Made by a program: the position numbers and the translations under genes. A stretch of 64,000 bases of DNA from Bacillota bacterium. GTDB taxonomy: Bacteria > Bacillota > Clostridia > Acetivibrionales > DSM-1351. The notes beneath the pieces were generated by a model, which had not been told where the DNA came from, made no database searches, and saw nothing but the letters and a program-made list of their open reading frames with translations. Every line of letters starts with the position of its first letter. The first letter of the stretch is position 1. The stretch covers positions 93,520 through 157,519 of the forward strand of contig JAEWMS010000033.1 in assembly GCA_023393115.1 (NCBI GenBank), read 5' to 3'. Positions 1 to 8,149 of the stretch are shown here, one piece after another.

Positions 1-715
1 TAAGTGCAGGTATCTGGCTGACCAGACCATCACCTATAGTCAAAATGGTATAGTTATTAAGAGCATCTGTGAGTTCCTCGCCTCTCATAACTACACCTAT
101 TATCAAACCACCTGCTATATTTAAGAAAGTTATAATGATACCTGCAATGGCATCATTTTTAACAAATTTACTGGCACCATCCATGGAACCATAAAAGTCT
201 GCTTCTCTTTGAACCTTTTTTCTTCTCTCTTTTGCTTCGGCTTCACTGATCAAACCGGTGTTCAAATCTGCATCAATAGCCATCTGTTTACCAGGCATAG
301 CGTCCAAAGTAAATCTTGCAGCTACTTCGGCAACTCTTTCAGAACCCTTTGTTATAACCAGGAAGTTAACAATCATAATGATAAAGAATATTACAAAGCC
401 AACAACGAGGTTATTTCTACCAACAAAGGAACCGAATCCTCTGATAACGTCTCCGGCTTCACCCTCAGAAAGGATAAGCTTTGTTGCTGTAACATTCAGT
501 GATAATCTATAAATCGTAGTAACAACTATTAGAGTCGGGAATATAGATAAATCCAAGGCAGTTTTCAGATAAATTGTATTAAGCATTATTACGGCTGCCA
601 GGATTATATTGACAGCAAGCAAGAAGTCCAGCATCACATGCGGGATAGGTAAAATAAGGTTTAGTATTGCGATTATAATAATAATTGGAATAAAAAAACT
701 ATTTAACCTTGACAA
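1..715 (-). CDS. flhA: flagellar export gate protein FlhA (N-terminal part, truncated by window edge)
   Basis: FlhA forms the nonameric export-gate ring of the flagellar type III secretion system in the inner membrane. Translating the minus strand gives about 238 residues with the FlhA N-terminal membrane region, then the conserved stretches VAARFTLDAMPGKQMAIDAD and READFYGSMDGASKFVKND and a glycine-rich segment ending at GDGLVSQIPAL, all diagnostic of the family. I place the start at TTG 715-713, seven bases after an AAGGGGG ribosome site; no ATG lies nearby. The gene follows flhB in the same operon and runs out of the window, so the C-terminal cytoplasmic domain is not visible. Confidence 0.96.
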   Translation of the reverse strand, partial: MSRLNSFFIPIIIIIAILNLILPIPHVMLDFLLAVNIILAAVIMLNTIYLKTALDLSIFPTLIVVTTIYRLSLNVTATKLILSEGEAGDVIRGFGSFVGRNNLVVGFVIFFIIMIVNFLVITKGSERVAEVAARFTLDAMPGKQMAIDADLNTGLISEAEAKERRKKVQREADFYGSMDGASKFVKNDAIAGIIITFLNIAGGLIIGVVMRGEELTDALNNYTILTIGDGLVSQIPAL

Positions 716-753
716 ATTTTAGCCCCCTTAAATAAGATTTGCGAATCAAATTT

Positions 754-1881
754 CTAACCTGCTCTGCCGCCGCCATTTTTGAGATTATATACAAATGCAA
801 GAATTTCAGCTACAGCTTGGTACAGCTCCGGCGGTATGGACTGTCCTATATCTACCGTACTGAATAGTGTCCTTGCAAGCGGTTTATTTTCAACTATTTG
901 AACCTTATTTTCTGTTGCAATTTGTTTTATTCTCAAGGCTATATAATCCTGTCCTTTAGCAACAACAATAGGTGCACTTGCCTTTTCTGCTTCATACTTG
1001 ATGGCCACCGCAAAGTGTGTCGGGTTTGTAATTACAACATCTGCTTTGGGGATTTCCTGCATCATCCTTTTCATGGACATTTGCCGTTGTTTTTGCTTTA
1101 TCTTTGACTTTATTTCAGGATTACCCTCCATCTGCTTGAACTCTTCCTTAACTTCCTGCTTGGTCATTTTTAGATTTTTCTCGTAGTCATACTTTTGATA
1201 TAAGAAGTCCAGAAAACCTAATATAACCATTGCAATACAAATTCTCAATGCCACAGCGAAGGCAGAATTTCCTATGAAGGAAAGAATATCCCGTAAATCC
1301 GCATCCATCAGTGCAACTACTTCATTTGTTTTTGATTTAAGGTATGAGTAAGCTACCCATGCTACTATTAGTATTTTTATTATAGCCTTGACTAATTCAA
1401 CTACCGATCTCAGGGAAAACATTCTTTTAAATCCGCTTAAGGGATTAATCCTATTGCCTTTAGGTTTTAAGGTTTCAAGGGTAAAAAGAATGCCTACCTG
1501 CGCATATCCCACCAGCAAACCTGCTATCATGGCAATCAATAGCAAAGGTAATGAAGTTTTGGCTAGAATTATTATCCCATCAATAAAAATCTTTGCAAGA
1601 ATATCTGTATTAAAGGCATCCTTATTTACAAGGTACTCGGTAAATGCCTTTTTTATAAACCCTGACAATTGATTAAATAATATTGATCCAAAAGCGTTCA
1701 TGGATACAATCATCAGTATTAATATTAAAGAGGCAGACATTTCTCTGCTTTGAAATACCTGACCTTTTTTTCTAGCGTCACTTTTTTTCTTGGGAGTGGC
1801 CTTTTCTGTCTTGTCATCTCCCCCGGCAGCAAACAGCTGATAGTTTAGCCTAAGGTGTTGCTCCTTAACGGGAATCTCCAT
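754..1881 (-). CDS. flhB: flagellar export switch protein FlhB
   Basis: FlhB is the export-gate subunit that switches secretion from rod/hook proteins to filament proteins after self-cleavage. The protein has a basic N terminus (EKATPKKKSDARKKGQ), four membrane segments and a cytoplasmic domain with the autocleavage motif NPTH at about residues 286-289 of 375. An upstream in-frame TTG at 1893 exists, but the ATG at 1881 sits five bases after GGAGG, so I use it. It lies between fliR and flhA as in many Firmicutes. Length is normal and all expected motifs are present. Confidence 0.96.
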   Translation of the reverse strand: MEIPVKEQHLRLNYQLFAAGGDDKTEKATPKKKSDARKKGQVFQSREMSASLILILMIVSMNAFGSILFNQLSGFIKKAFTEYLVNKDAFNTDILAKIFIDGIIILAKTSLPLLLIAMIAGLLVGYAQVGILFTLETLKPKGNRINPLSGFKRMFSLRSVVELVKAIIKILIVAWVAYSYLKSKTNEVVALMDADLRDILSFIGNSAFAVALRICIAMVILGFLDFLYQKYDYEKNLKMTKQEVKEEFKQMEGNPEIKSKIKQKQRQMSMKRMMQEIPKADVVITNPTHFAVAIKYEAEKASAPIVVAKGQDYIALRIKQIATENKVQIVENKPLARTLFSTVDIGQSIPPELYQAVAEILAFVYNLKNGGGRAG

Positions 1882-1913
1882 TCCGTCCTCCAAAATAAGT
1901 GCTGGTCAAATCT

Positions 1914-2702
1914 TTACCCCGGTAGCATTGACTTGATAAAAGTAAATATTTGAATGCTCATGTCATCAGTCAACAGTGTTACTATATAAATGAATGCCGG
2001 AACCGTAATCATTACGATTACCATACCGATTAATATCTTCAAAGGCATACCCAGGACAAATACATTCATCTGGGGAATTGTTTTGGATATTATACCAAGT
2101 ACAACATCGGCAATTATTATAGCTGCTAATATCGGAGCGGCTATTTTAAATCCCACCGAAAACATATTCTGAAAAACAACAACTATGTTATCCACCATCT
2201 TGGGACCGAATATGGCACTTCCCAGTGGTACAATATCAAAGCTTTGATACAGTGCTTTGATAAGCATGTGATGACCATTTGTAGCAAGAAATATAGTCAT
2301 GGCCAGCATGTAGTATAAATTTGCTGTTACAGGTACCTGTATATTACTCAATGGATCCAATACGTTTACCATACCAAATCCGATCTGCATGTCAATAATT
2401 TGTCCTGCTAGATAAATACTTGTAAATACTGCATACGATACAAAACCAATTACAATACCCACAATAAATTCCTTAATAATATACATTGCATATATCATAA
2501 AGTTTTCAGTTTCAACAATGTGGCCAACCTGTATTACATTTGTCATTATGATAGCTATTGTAAAGGCAAATCCAATTTTGAAATATACTGGTACATTTCC
2601 CCGACCAAATATTGGAGCAGTTACAAACAACCCGGTCATTCTGACAAATATAAGAAGAAATAGCTCCAAATTGTTTAGAAACATATCAAACGGGATTTGC
2701 AT
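1914..2702 (-). CDS. fliR: flagellar export gate protein FliR
   Basis: FliR is a membrane component of the FliPQR export channel. The 262-residue product is strongly hydrophobic with about six membrane segments and family features such as VRMTGLFVTAPIFGRGNVPV near the N terminus and QMNVFVLGMPLKILIG near the C terminus. An upstream TTG at 2714 is possible, but ATG 2702 follows GGAGG with correct spacing (GGAGGTTGGA then ATG). It is separate from flhB; some clostridia carry a FliR-FlhB fusion, which is not the case here. Confidence 0.95.
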   Translation of the reverse strand: MQIPFDMFLNNLELFLLIFVRMTGLFVTAPIFGRGNVPVYFKIGFAFTIAIIMTNVIQVGHIVETENFMIYAMYIIKEFIVGIVIGFVSYAVFTSIYLAGQIIDMQIGFGMVNVLDPLSNIQVPVTANLYYMLAMTIFLATNGHHMLIKALYQSFDIVPLGSAIFGPKMVDNIVVVFQNMFSVGFKIAAPILAAIIIADVVLGIISKTIPQMNVFVLGMPLKILIGMVIVMITVPAFIYIVTLLTDDMSIQIFTFIKSMLPG

Positions 2703-2725
2703 TCCAACCTCCAATCAAGCTACTT

Positions 2726-2995
2726 CTATTTTATAAATTGATTTATATTAGTAAAAATATTCTGTGTGTATTCTATTAAAACTTTCAGCATCCATGAACC
2801 GAATAATGCAATGGCGGCTATAACTGAAAGAATTTTTGGTACATAGGTCAGGGTCTGCTCCTGAATTTGTGTGGTAGCTTGAAATATACTTATTATCAGG
2901 CCTACAATCATACTGATAAGCAAAATTGGAGCCGACACATATATAACCACCTTCAAGGCTTCTTGTGCAATATAAATTATGCTGCTTTCATCCAT
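2726..2995 (-). CDS. fliQ: flagellar export gate protein FliQ
   Basis: FliQ is the small two-helix subunit of the FliPQR export channel. The 89-residue product has two hydrophobic hairpin helices flanking the conserved FQATTQIQEQTLTYVPKI segment. The ATG follows GGAGGAG at normal spacing. It sits between fliP and fliR in the usual order, with only short gaps on either side. Confidence 0.95.
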   Translation of the reverse strand: MDESSIIYIAQEALKVVIYVSAPILLISMIVGLIISIFQATTQIQEQTLTYVPKILSVIAAIALFGSWMLKVLIEYTQNIFTNINQFIK

Positions 2996-3064
2996 TTTAG
3001 CTCTCCTCCGGCCTCCAACGGAATTTTAGTCACGGGTTATTATGATCTCGGTGATATTTTGCTC

Positions 3065-3865
3065 TTACCCGGTAAAGCTTACTACAATTGACTGCGTTAG
3101 CATTGACCAACCGTCCACAAGTATGAATAACAATATCTTAAACGGCAGAGATATCATTGTGGGCGGGAGCATCATCATACCCATTGACATAAGAGTACTT
3201 GAAACAACTATGTCGATAATCAAGAACGGTAAGAATATTAAGAACCCGAATTTAAAGGCCACCATTAGTTCACTAATCATAAATGCCGGTGCAACTGTTG
3301 TTAATGGAAGTTTCGAGGCCTCACTAATCTTTATGGGCTCTTTCTGACCTCCAAGTGTCATAAATAATTCAAGATCCTTTTCTCTCTTGTTGCTGAATAT
3401 TTGTTTTACCATCCACGTTTTTATGGTATCCGAGCTTTTTTCAATTGCTTGCTGAGATGTTATTTCTCCTTTAGAATAAGGCTGAAACGCATTTTCATTT
3501 ATATCCGAAATAACAGGTGTCATGACAAAAAAGGTAATAAATAAGGCAAGTCCAATTACTACTTGATTTGGTGGCATTTGCTGTGTTCCAAGAGCATTTC
3601 TTACAAATGACAGTATGATAATTATTCTGGTAAACCCTGTCATCATTATAAGAATAGAAGGTGCAACAGAAAGGACTGTTAGTAGTAACAAAAGCTGAAT
3701 ACTTGAAGATACTTCCTTTGGGTCCTGAGAAGTACCGATATTTATTCCGTCTTTTGTTACCGAAATATTCGGTTCAGCCATAACCTGACCACTCATCAGG
3801 CAAAAAGCAACTACCAATATGCATGTAATAAAGATAAACTTCTTAATTCTACTTTTCTTTTTCAT
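3065..3865 (-). CDS. fliP: flagellar export gate protein FliP
   Basis: FliP is the main subunit of the flagellar export channel. The 266-residue product begins with a basic stretch and a hydrophobic signal peptide ending near VMAEP, then has the family signature FVRNALGTQQMPPNQVVIG and a C-terminal pair of membrane segments with MGMMMLPP. Its start overlaps the 3' end of fliO by 17 bases, which suggests translational coupling. Length and motifs are typical. Confidence 0.96.
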   Translation of the reverse strand: MKKKSRIKKFIFITCILVVAFCLMSGQVMAEPNISVTKDGINIGTSQDPKEVSSSIQLLLLLTVLSVAPSILIMMTGFTRIIIILSFVRNALGTQQMPPNQVVIGLALFITFFVMTPVISDINENAFQPYSKGEITSQQAIEKSSDTIKTWMVKQIFSNKREKDLELFMTLGGQKEPIKISEASKLPLTTVAPAFMISELMVAFKFGFLIFLPFLIIDIVVSSTLMSMGMMMLPPTMISLPFKILLFILVDGWSMLTQSIVVSFTG

Positions 3866-4358
3866 TTTGTCCCCGTCTATCGTTCATATTGTCGCTTAAA
3901 TGTTTTAGTCTTTCAAGATTACTTTTGAATACTGAATCATTAGAATTAAGCTCAGAATTCTGTACCTTAATGTCAATAGCAGGTTCACTTTGCTTTGCTT
4001 CACTGGTTGTTGCGGAATTCCCCAAACTGAATCCACTGACATATTTCTTTAATACAGACTTAAAATCAATGACTTCAGAAATAGGATTTTTAATGTCTTC
4101 CTCTTCAAAATCACTGATATTAACCCTTGCTAAAAACTCAACATTTTTGTTGGTAGCAGATAAAATAAAAAACTCCTTATCCACTTTTACAAGGTGCAGC
4201 CTGTTATTAACACCCAAGCTAAGGGATTCAATTATTTTCATATAATTGCCCTTCATCATTTTCTTTGACTTATATGCAAGATATTTAGTTGTCAAAAGTA
4301 ATATAGCCATAACAACTATAAACGCCAATAAAACAGATAAATACTTCAGTATTTCCAT
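3849..4358 (-). CDS. fliO: flagellar biosynthesis protein FliO
   Basis: FliO helps assemble FliP into the export gate. The 169-residue product has one N-terminal membrane segment, then the FliO-type cytoplasmic segment (MKIIESLSLGVNNRLHLVKVDKEFF...) and a polar, poorly conserved tail rich in Ser and Asn. Primary sequence conservation in this family is low; the assignment rests on the small domain plus position directly upstream of fliP. A TTG at 4376 is in frame, but ATG 4358 follows GGGGG by five bases and is the better start. Confidence 0.9.
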   Translation of the reverse strand: MEILKYLSVLLAFIVVMAILLLTTKYLAYKSKKMMKGNYMKIIESLSLGVNNRLHLVKVDKEFFILSATNKNVEFLARVNISDFEEEDIKNPISEVIDFKSVLKKYVSGFSLGNSATTSEAKQSEPAIDIKVQNSELNSNDSVFKSNLERLKHLSDNMNDRRGQNEKEK

Positions 4359-4467
4359 CTTAACCCCCGTATTCAACTATGTGTAAGTCAAACATACTTG
4401 TCTTCTCATAAATTTACTTTCTATTGACCCACCTAACATCTGAAGGTTAAAAATCCATTTATTACAA

Positions 4468-4547
4468 AATATCCTGCTGTTATCTAACAAAGATCATATG
4501 GCAGTGAAAAACATGCCATACAAATTTATAGAAACAAACAGGATATT
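4468..4547 (-). other. nested inverted repeats between cheY and fliO
   Basis: The gap between cheY and fliO holds a 9-bp perfect inverted repeat, AATATCCTG at 4468-4476 with CAGGATATT at 4539-4547, enclosing a second perfect 7-bp hairpin, TATGGCA 4497-4503 with TGCCATA 4514-4520. On the minus strand the outer stem is followed by only a short T run, so it is at best a weak terminator. It could be an RNA processing or stabilising element inside the operon. Function is unknown. Confidence 0.5.
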
Positions 4548-4570
4548 CCTAAAAAATGTCTATTTGACCA

Positions 4571-4933
4571 TTATCCAATAACTTTTTTAACCGCCTCAAC
4601 TACACGGTCTGCCTGGAACGGTTTTACAATAAAATCCCGAGCTCCTGCTTGTATTGATTCAATAACCATTGCTTGCTGTCCCATAGCTGAACACATTATA
4701 ATTTTTGCGTCACTATGTATTTTCTTAATCTCTCTAACCGCAGTTACCCCATCCATTTCAGGCATGGTTATGTCCATTATAACTAAGTCAGGAGTAAGTT
4801 CCTTGTATTTTTCTATAGCTTTTAATCCATTGTCGACATCTGCTGCGATCTCATATCCATTCTTTGATAAGATATCTTTGATCATCATCCTCATAAATGC
4901 TGCATCGTCAACAATTAATATACTTTTCCCCAT
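4571..4933 (-). CDS. cheY: chemotaxis response regulator CheY
   Basis: A single-domain receiver of 120 residues. The acidic pocket is at D9-D10, the phospho-acceptor is Asp54 in VIMDITMPEMDG, Ser82 takes the Thr position and Lys104 lies in FIVKPF. Phospho-CheY binds the flagellar switch to change rotation. It sits between fliY, whose product is a CheY-P phosphatase in Firmicutes, and fliO, the standard place for the clostridial flagellar-operon CheY. The ATG follows AAGGAGAGAACGTT. No output domain is present. Confidence 0.94.
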   Translation of the reverse strand: MGKSILIVDDAAFMRMMIKDILSKNGYEIAADVDNGLKAIEKYKELTPDLVIMDITMPEMDGVTAVREIKKIHSDAKIIMCSAMGQQAMVIESIQAGARDFIVKPFQADRVVEAVKKVIG

Positions 4934-4970
4934 AACGTTCTCTCCTTAACTATTCGTTGATTTTCAAAAA

Positions 4971-6200
4971 TTACAATCGTTTTGATGGATGAATTATATC
5001 TGTAATTCTTACACCAAAGCTTTCATCAATTACAACAACTTCTCCCTTAGCAATAGCTTTTCCGTTTACCAATATATCAACTGGTTCTCCCGCAAGTTTG
5101 TCAAGTTCAATTACTGATCCTGACCCAAATTCCAGAATATCTCTTATCAATTTCTGAGTCCGGCCCAATTCAACTGTCACTTGCAGAGGTAAATCCATTA
5201 TAAGGCTAATATTCTTCTTTTCTGCTGCTGACAAACCATCGTCAAAAGCCTGGAACTGTACAGGTTGCACACTAACAGGGTTTCTCGGTCTTTGCATCTC
5301 ATGATATCCCGTATCGAAGCCATATCCCTGAACAGGTTGTTGCATCATTGGCTGTTGCATCACGGGTTGTTGCATTACCGGCTGCTGCATAACGGGTTGT
5401 TGAATAACTGGCTGTTGCATAACGGGTTGTTGTATAACTGGCTGTTGCATAGCAGGTTGAGATACAGGTGTCGCTGGTGGTGCAGGTATTTCGGGTGCTG
5501 GAGTTGATTTAGCTTTTGAAGAATTTAGCAGACTGTTTACCAACTCCTTGGCAAATTTCATCGGCAGCAGCTGCATAATTTCACTATCAATCAAGTTTCC
5601 TACTACCATTTTGAAAGCAATTCTTACAAGTACATCATCCATTTCAAATTCACCGTAAGGATCACTGCTTTCAAAACTTACGACGAAAGCCTTTGGAGGT
5701 GAAATATCAATTCTTTTTGAAAACATGGATGACATTGAGGTGGCCGAGGAACCAATCATCTGGTTCATAGCCTCACTTATTGCACTTAAATGCAAATCGG
5801 TGAGCTCTCCTTCGACTTTTACACCCTCACCGCCCATCATTAGATCTGTAATTACTTTAACATCATCCTGTTTTAGTATCAGCAAATTACTTCCGATTAA
5901 TCCGTCAGTATATTCAACTTTAACGGCGACGTACTGCGAAGAGTAGTTCTGGGATAGTTCTCCCCATGTAGTTATTGATACATTTGGAGTTGTTATTGTT
6001 ACTTTCTGAGACAATAGAGTAAATAGGGTTGTCGCAGAAGTTCCCATACTGATATTGCCAATCTCTCCCAAGGCATCAATTTCCTGAGTAGTTAACGTAT
6101 CGTTCGAACTCTTATCGCCGGTAGTATCCGTAGATTCATCTGAAGAGGAAGTACCGTTTAATAAGGCATCAATTTCTGCTTGTGTAAGCATATCTCCCAT
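4971..6200 (-). CDS. fliY: flagellar motor switch phosphatase FliY (CheC-like plus FliN domain)
   Basis: FliY is the FliN-type C-ring protein of Firmicutes; its CheC-like region dephosphorylates CheY-P. The 409-residue product starts with the short FliM-like peptide LTQAEIDALLNG, followed by CheC-type repeats (ALGEIGNISMGTSATTL and AISEAMNQMIGSSATSM), a low-complexity linker of QQPV/QQPM units (about residues 246-292) and a C-terminal FliN domain with SLIMDLPLQVTVELGRT. It begins two bases after the fliM stop. The Gln-Pro linker is longer than I expect for the family. Confidence 0.95.
   Translation of the reverse strand: MGDMLTQAEIDALLNGTSSSDESTDTTGDKSSNDTLTTQEIDALGEIGNISMGTSATTLFTLLSQKVTITTPNVSITTWGELSQNYSSQYVAVKVEYTDGLIGSNLLILKQDDVKVITDLMMGGEGVKVEGELTDLHLSAISEAMNQMIGSSATSMSSMFSKRIDISPPKAFVVSFESSDPYGEFEMDDVLVRIAFKMVVGNLIDSEIMQLLPMKFAKELVNSLLNSSKAKSTPAPEIPAPPATPVSQPAMQQPVIQQPVMQQPVIQQPVMQQPVMQQPVMQQPMMQQPVQGYGFDTGYHEMQRPRNPVSVQPVQFQAFDDGLSAAEKKNISLIMDLPLQVTVELGRTQKLIRDILEFGSGSVIELDKLAGEPVDILVNGKAIAKGEVVVIDESFGVRITDIIHPSKRL
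5337..5460 (-). repeat. short tandem repeat encoding the FliY Gln-Pro linker
   Basis: The segment repeats units of about 15 bases encoding M/I-QQPV or M/I-QQPM roughly nine times. Units differ mostly at wobble positions. Such repeats expand and contract by slippage; because each unit is a multiple of three, changes in copy number would keep frame and only alter linker length between the CheC-like and FliN parts. Confidence 0.8.
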
Positions 6201-6202
6201 AT

Positions 6203-7189
6203 CTATTCCTCCTCCCTTCTAATCACTTCAGTAATTTTTACTGCAATTTTATTTTTCTTAACACCAGGTTTTGCTAAAAACTTAGGTAAATCTCCTACCA
6301 GTACTTCCAGATCACCATTTATATTTGTTTCAAGCGGTAAGACGTCTCCTGACTGTAAATCAAGAAACTCTCCGATATTTATTACCGTTCTTCCTAAAAC
6401 AGCTCTTACAGGAACTAATGTATTTTCAATTTTGAACTCAATATCCTGCTTATTGTGTTCAATCTTCTCATTTTCAATATTGGTAAACCAAAGCTTTGTG
6501 CTCAACTTAGGCATTATGGGCTCAACAGTCAAATGCGGTATACATATGTTAATCATACCCTTGACTTCACCGACTACAACGTTAAGTGTAATAAGTGCTA
6601 CCATTTCGTTAGGATGGATTATCTGAGCAAATTGAGCATTTGTTTCAATTTTCTCCAGCCTTGGTTTAATTGATATAATACTTTCCCAAGGTTCACGCAT
6701 CAAATTTAGTATTTGGATAATTATTCTTTCAAGTATTGCAAGCTCAATCTCTGTAAATGATCTGATTCGATCCATTGCTGAGCCTCTGCCCCCAAGTATT
6801 CTGTCTATTAAGGCATATGCTATACTTGGGTCCATCTCAAAAATAACAGAGCCGTTCAGAGGGCTGAAATCTACAATACCTAAAACCACAGGATTCGCTA
6901 GTGAATTACTGAATTCACTGTATTGCAGGGCATCAACAGATAATACATCCACCTGCACCAAGGACCTTAAGTATCCAGATAAGAAAGTTTGTACTAATCT
7001 AGCATAATTTTCGTTTATAAACTGTAAGGTTCTCTTATGGTCATTGGCAAACTTTGGTGGCTTTTTAAAGTCATGTAATTTTACTTTTTTTTCAGTTTTT
7101 GTAGATTGAATCTGCTGAACATCTATGTCTCCCGTAGTGAGAGCTTTCAGTAGTTCATCAATCTCATTTTGAGATAATATATCTCCCAA
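6203..7189 (-). CDS. fliM: flagellar motor switch protein FliM
   Basis: FliM is the C-ring subunit that binds CheY-P. The 328-residue product starts with the CheY-binding peptide GDILSQNEIDELLKAL, followed by the CheC-like middle domain (GSAMDRIRSFTEIELAILER) and a C-terminal FliN-like domain. I choose the TTG at 7189, seven bases after AGGAGGT, rather than the in-frame GTG at 7198 that overlaps the ribosome site. It is tightly packed between fliL and fliY. Confidence 0.95.
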   Translation of the reverse strand: MGDILSQNEIDELLKALTTGDIDVQQIQSTKTEKKVKLHDFKKPPKFANDHKRTLQFINENYARLVQTFLSGYLRSLVQVDVLSVDALQYSEFSNSLANPVVLGIVDFSPLNGSVIFEMDPSIAYALIDRILGGRGSAMDRIRSFTEIELAILERIIIQILNLMREPWESIISIKPRLEKIETNAQFAQIIHPNEMVALITLNVVVGEVKGMINICIPHLTVEPIMPKLSTKLWFTNIENEKIEHNKQDIEFKIENTLVPVRAVLGRTVINIGEFLDLQSGDVLPLETNINGDLEVLVGDLPKFLAKPGVKKNKIAVKITEVIRREEE

Positions 7190-7201
7190 ACAGCTCACCT
7201 C

Positions 7202-7714
7202 CTATTGATAAAACCAGTAATCAAAAACTATGGAGTAAACAAGAGGACTAGCTTTTTTATCGTTATTTGTTAATATTTCGTTTATCTTATTCTTTAACTC
7301 TTCTGATGCCTTTTGCTTGGCATCTGCCTCACTAACTTCAGCAAGGGTTAAGCCTTGGAAGTATGTACCAATAGCAGAATTGATTTCCTTACTGTAAAAG
7401 TCAATCTTTGCAGCTATTTCTTCCTCGGATTTCATGCCTTCAACTTTCTTAAAATGCTTCATATTAGCACTTAAAACTATAACAGCAACCTGTTTATCCT
7501 CAGTTTTCTTCAAATTGAAATTTGTCTTTTCGAATATAACCTTGTTTGAAAGTTCTTCATCGGTCGGAACCTTTTCCTCTACAAGTACTATTTCTTTTTC
7601 AGGAGTTGAGCTGCGGCCATCGAAAAAGAAATATCCTATTGCAAGGAAAGCAAGTGATATTGAAAGAAATGCAACAATAACCAGCAAAATAAAATAACTG
7701 CTTTTTCCTTCCAA
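7202..7714 (-). CDS. fliL: flagellar basal body-associated protein FliL
   Basis: FliL is a single-pass membrane protein that surrounds stator units. The 170-residue product has a short cytoplasmic N terminus, one membrane segment (about residues 6-29), an acidic linker and a FliL periplasmic-type domain ending in the characteristic VYSIVFDYWFYQ. The start is TTG after AAGGGGG. In many clostridia motA and motB lie just upstream between flbD and fliL; here that space is empty. Confidence 0.9.
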   Translation of the reverse strand: MEGKSSYFILLVIVAFLSISLAFLAIGYFFFDGRSSTPEKEIVLVEEKVPTDEELSNKVIFEKTNFNLKKTEDKQVAVIVLSANMKHFKKVEGMKSEEEIAAKIDFYSKEINSAIGTYFQGLTLAEVSEADAKQKASEELKNKINEILTNNDKKASPLVYSIVFDYWFYQ

Positions 7715-7819
7715 GATTTTTTCCCCCTTAATGCGTTTTAGCGTTAATACATTAGCTATTATATAGCAGCTTCTATTGAATATTAGCGTCTAAAATTAAT
7801 AAACAAAAATAAAATAAAA

Positions 7820-8020
7820 TCAAGTCGAACTTTCTTTAAATCTGGAAATATTACCTTTGTATTGTATCACCTTATCTACAATTTCATCAATACTTTCAGC
7901 AACAACGAATTTCTTCCCGCTTGTAGTAGAGATAACAGTATCCGGTGTACTTTCTATTGTTTCTATCAAATCACAGTTTAACACAAAGGAAGCCCTGTTT
8001 AGCTTGGTTAATCTAATCAT
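7820..8020 (-). CDS. flbD: flagellar FlbD/SwrD family protein
   Basis: A 66-residue protein starting MIRLTKLNRASFVLNCDLIE and continuing with the FlbD hallmark ETIESTPDTVISTTSGKKFVV. The family (SwrD in Bacillus subtilis) is linked to motor torque. A longer reading frame extends upstream to 8131, but the extra residues cross a hairpin and do not match the family; the ATG at 8020 behind GGAG is the right start. It follows flgE in the operon. Confidence 0.9.
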   Translation of the reverse strand: MIRLTKLNRASFVLNCDLIETIESTPDTVISTTSGKKFVVAESIDEIVDKVIQYKGNISRFKESST

Positions 8021-8098
8021 AATATTTTTACTCCAAAAAGACAATAGATAAATTCCGCAAAACTTACAAAATAAGACTAAATACATCATATTACCTAC

Positions 8099-8135
8099 TA
8101 CCGTGGACCTAGGCCTTAATCCTCGATCCACGGTA
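8099..8135 (-). other. intergenic hairpin between flgE and flbD
   Basis: A perfect 9-bp inverted repeat, TACCGTGGA at 8099-8107 with TCCACGGTA at 8127-8135, separated by 19 bases. No T tract follows on the minus strand, so a rho-independent terminator is unlikely; a processing or stability hairpin in the operon mRNA fits better. Confidence 0.5.
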
Positions 8136-8149
8136 ATAAGTCTAAATTA

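Noticed and set aside
5265..5507. Plus-strand reading frame of 80 codons rich in Leu-His repeats
   Set aside because: It is the antisense of the FliY Gln-Pro repeat; the regular pattern comes from the repeat, and there is no ribosome site.
8021..8131. N-terminal extension of FlbD to 8131
   Set aside because: It would read through the intergenic hairpin, does not match the family, and a proper ATG with GGAG follows at 8020.
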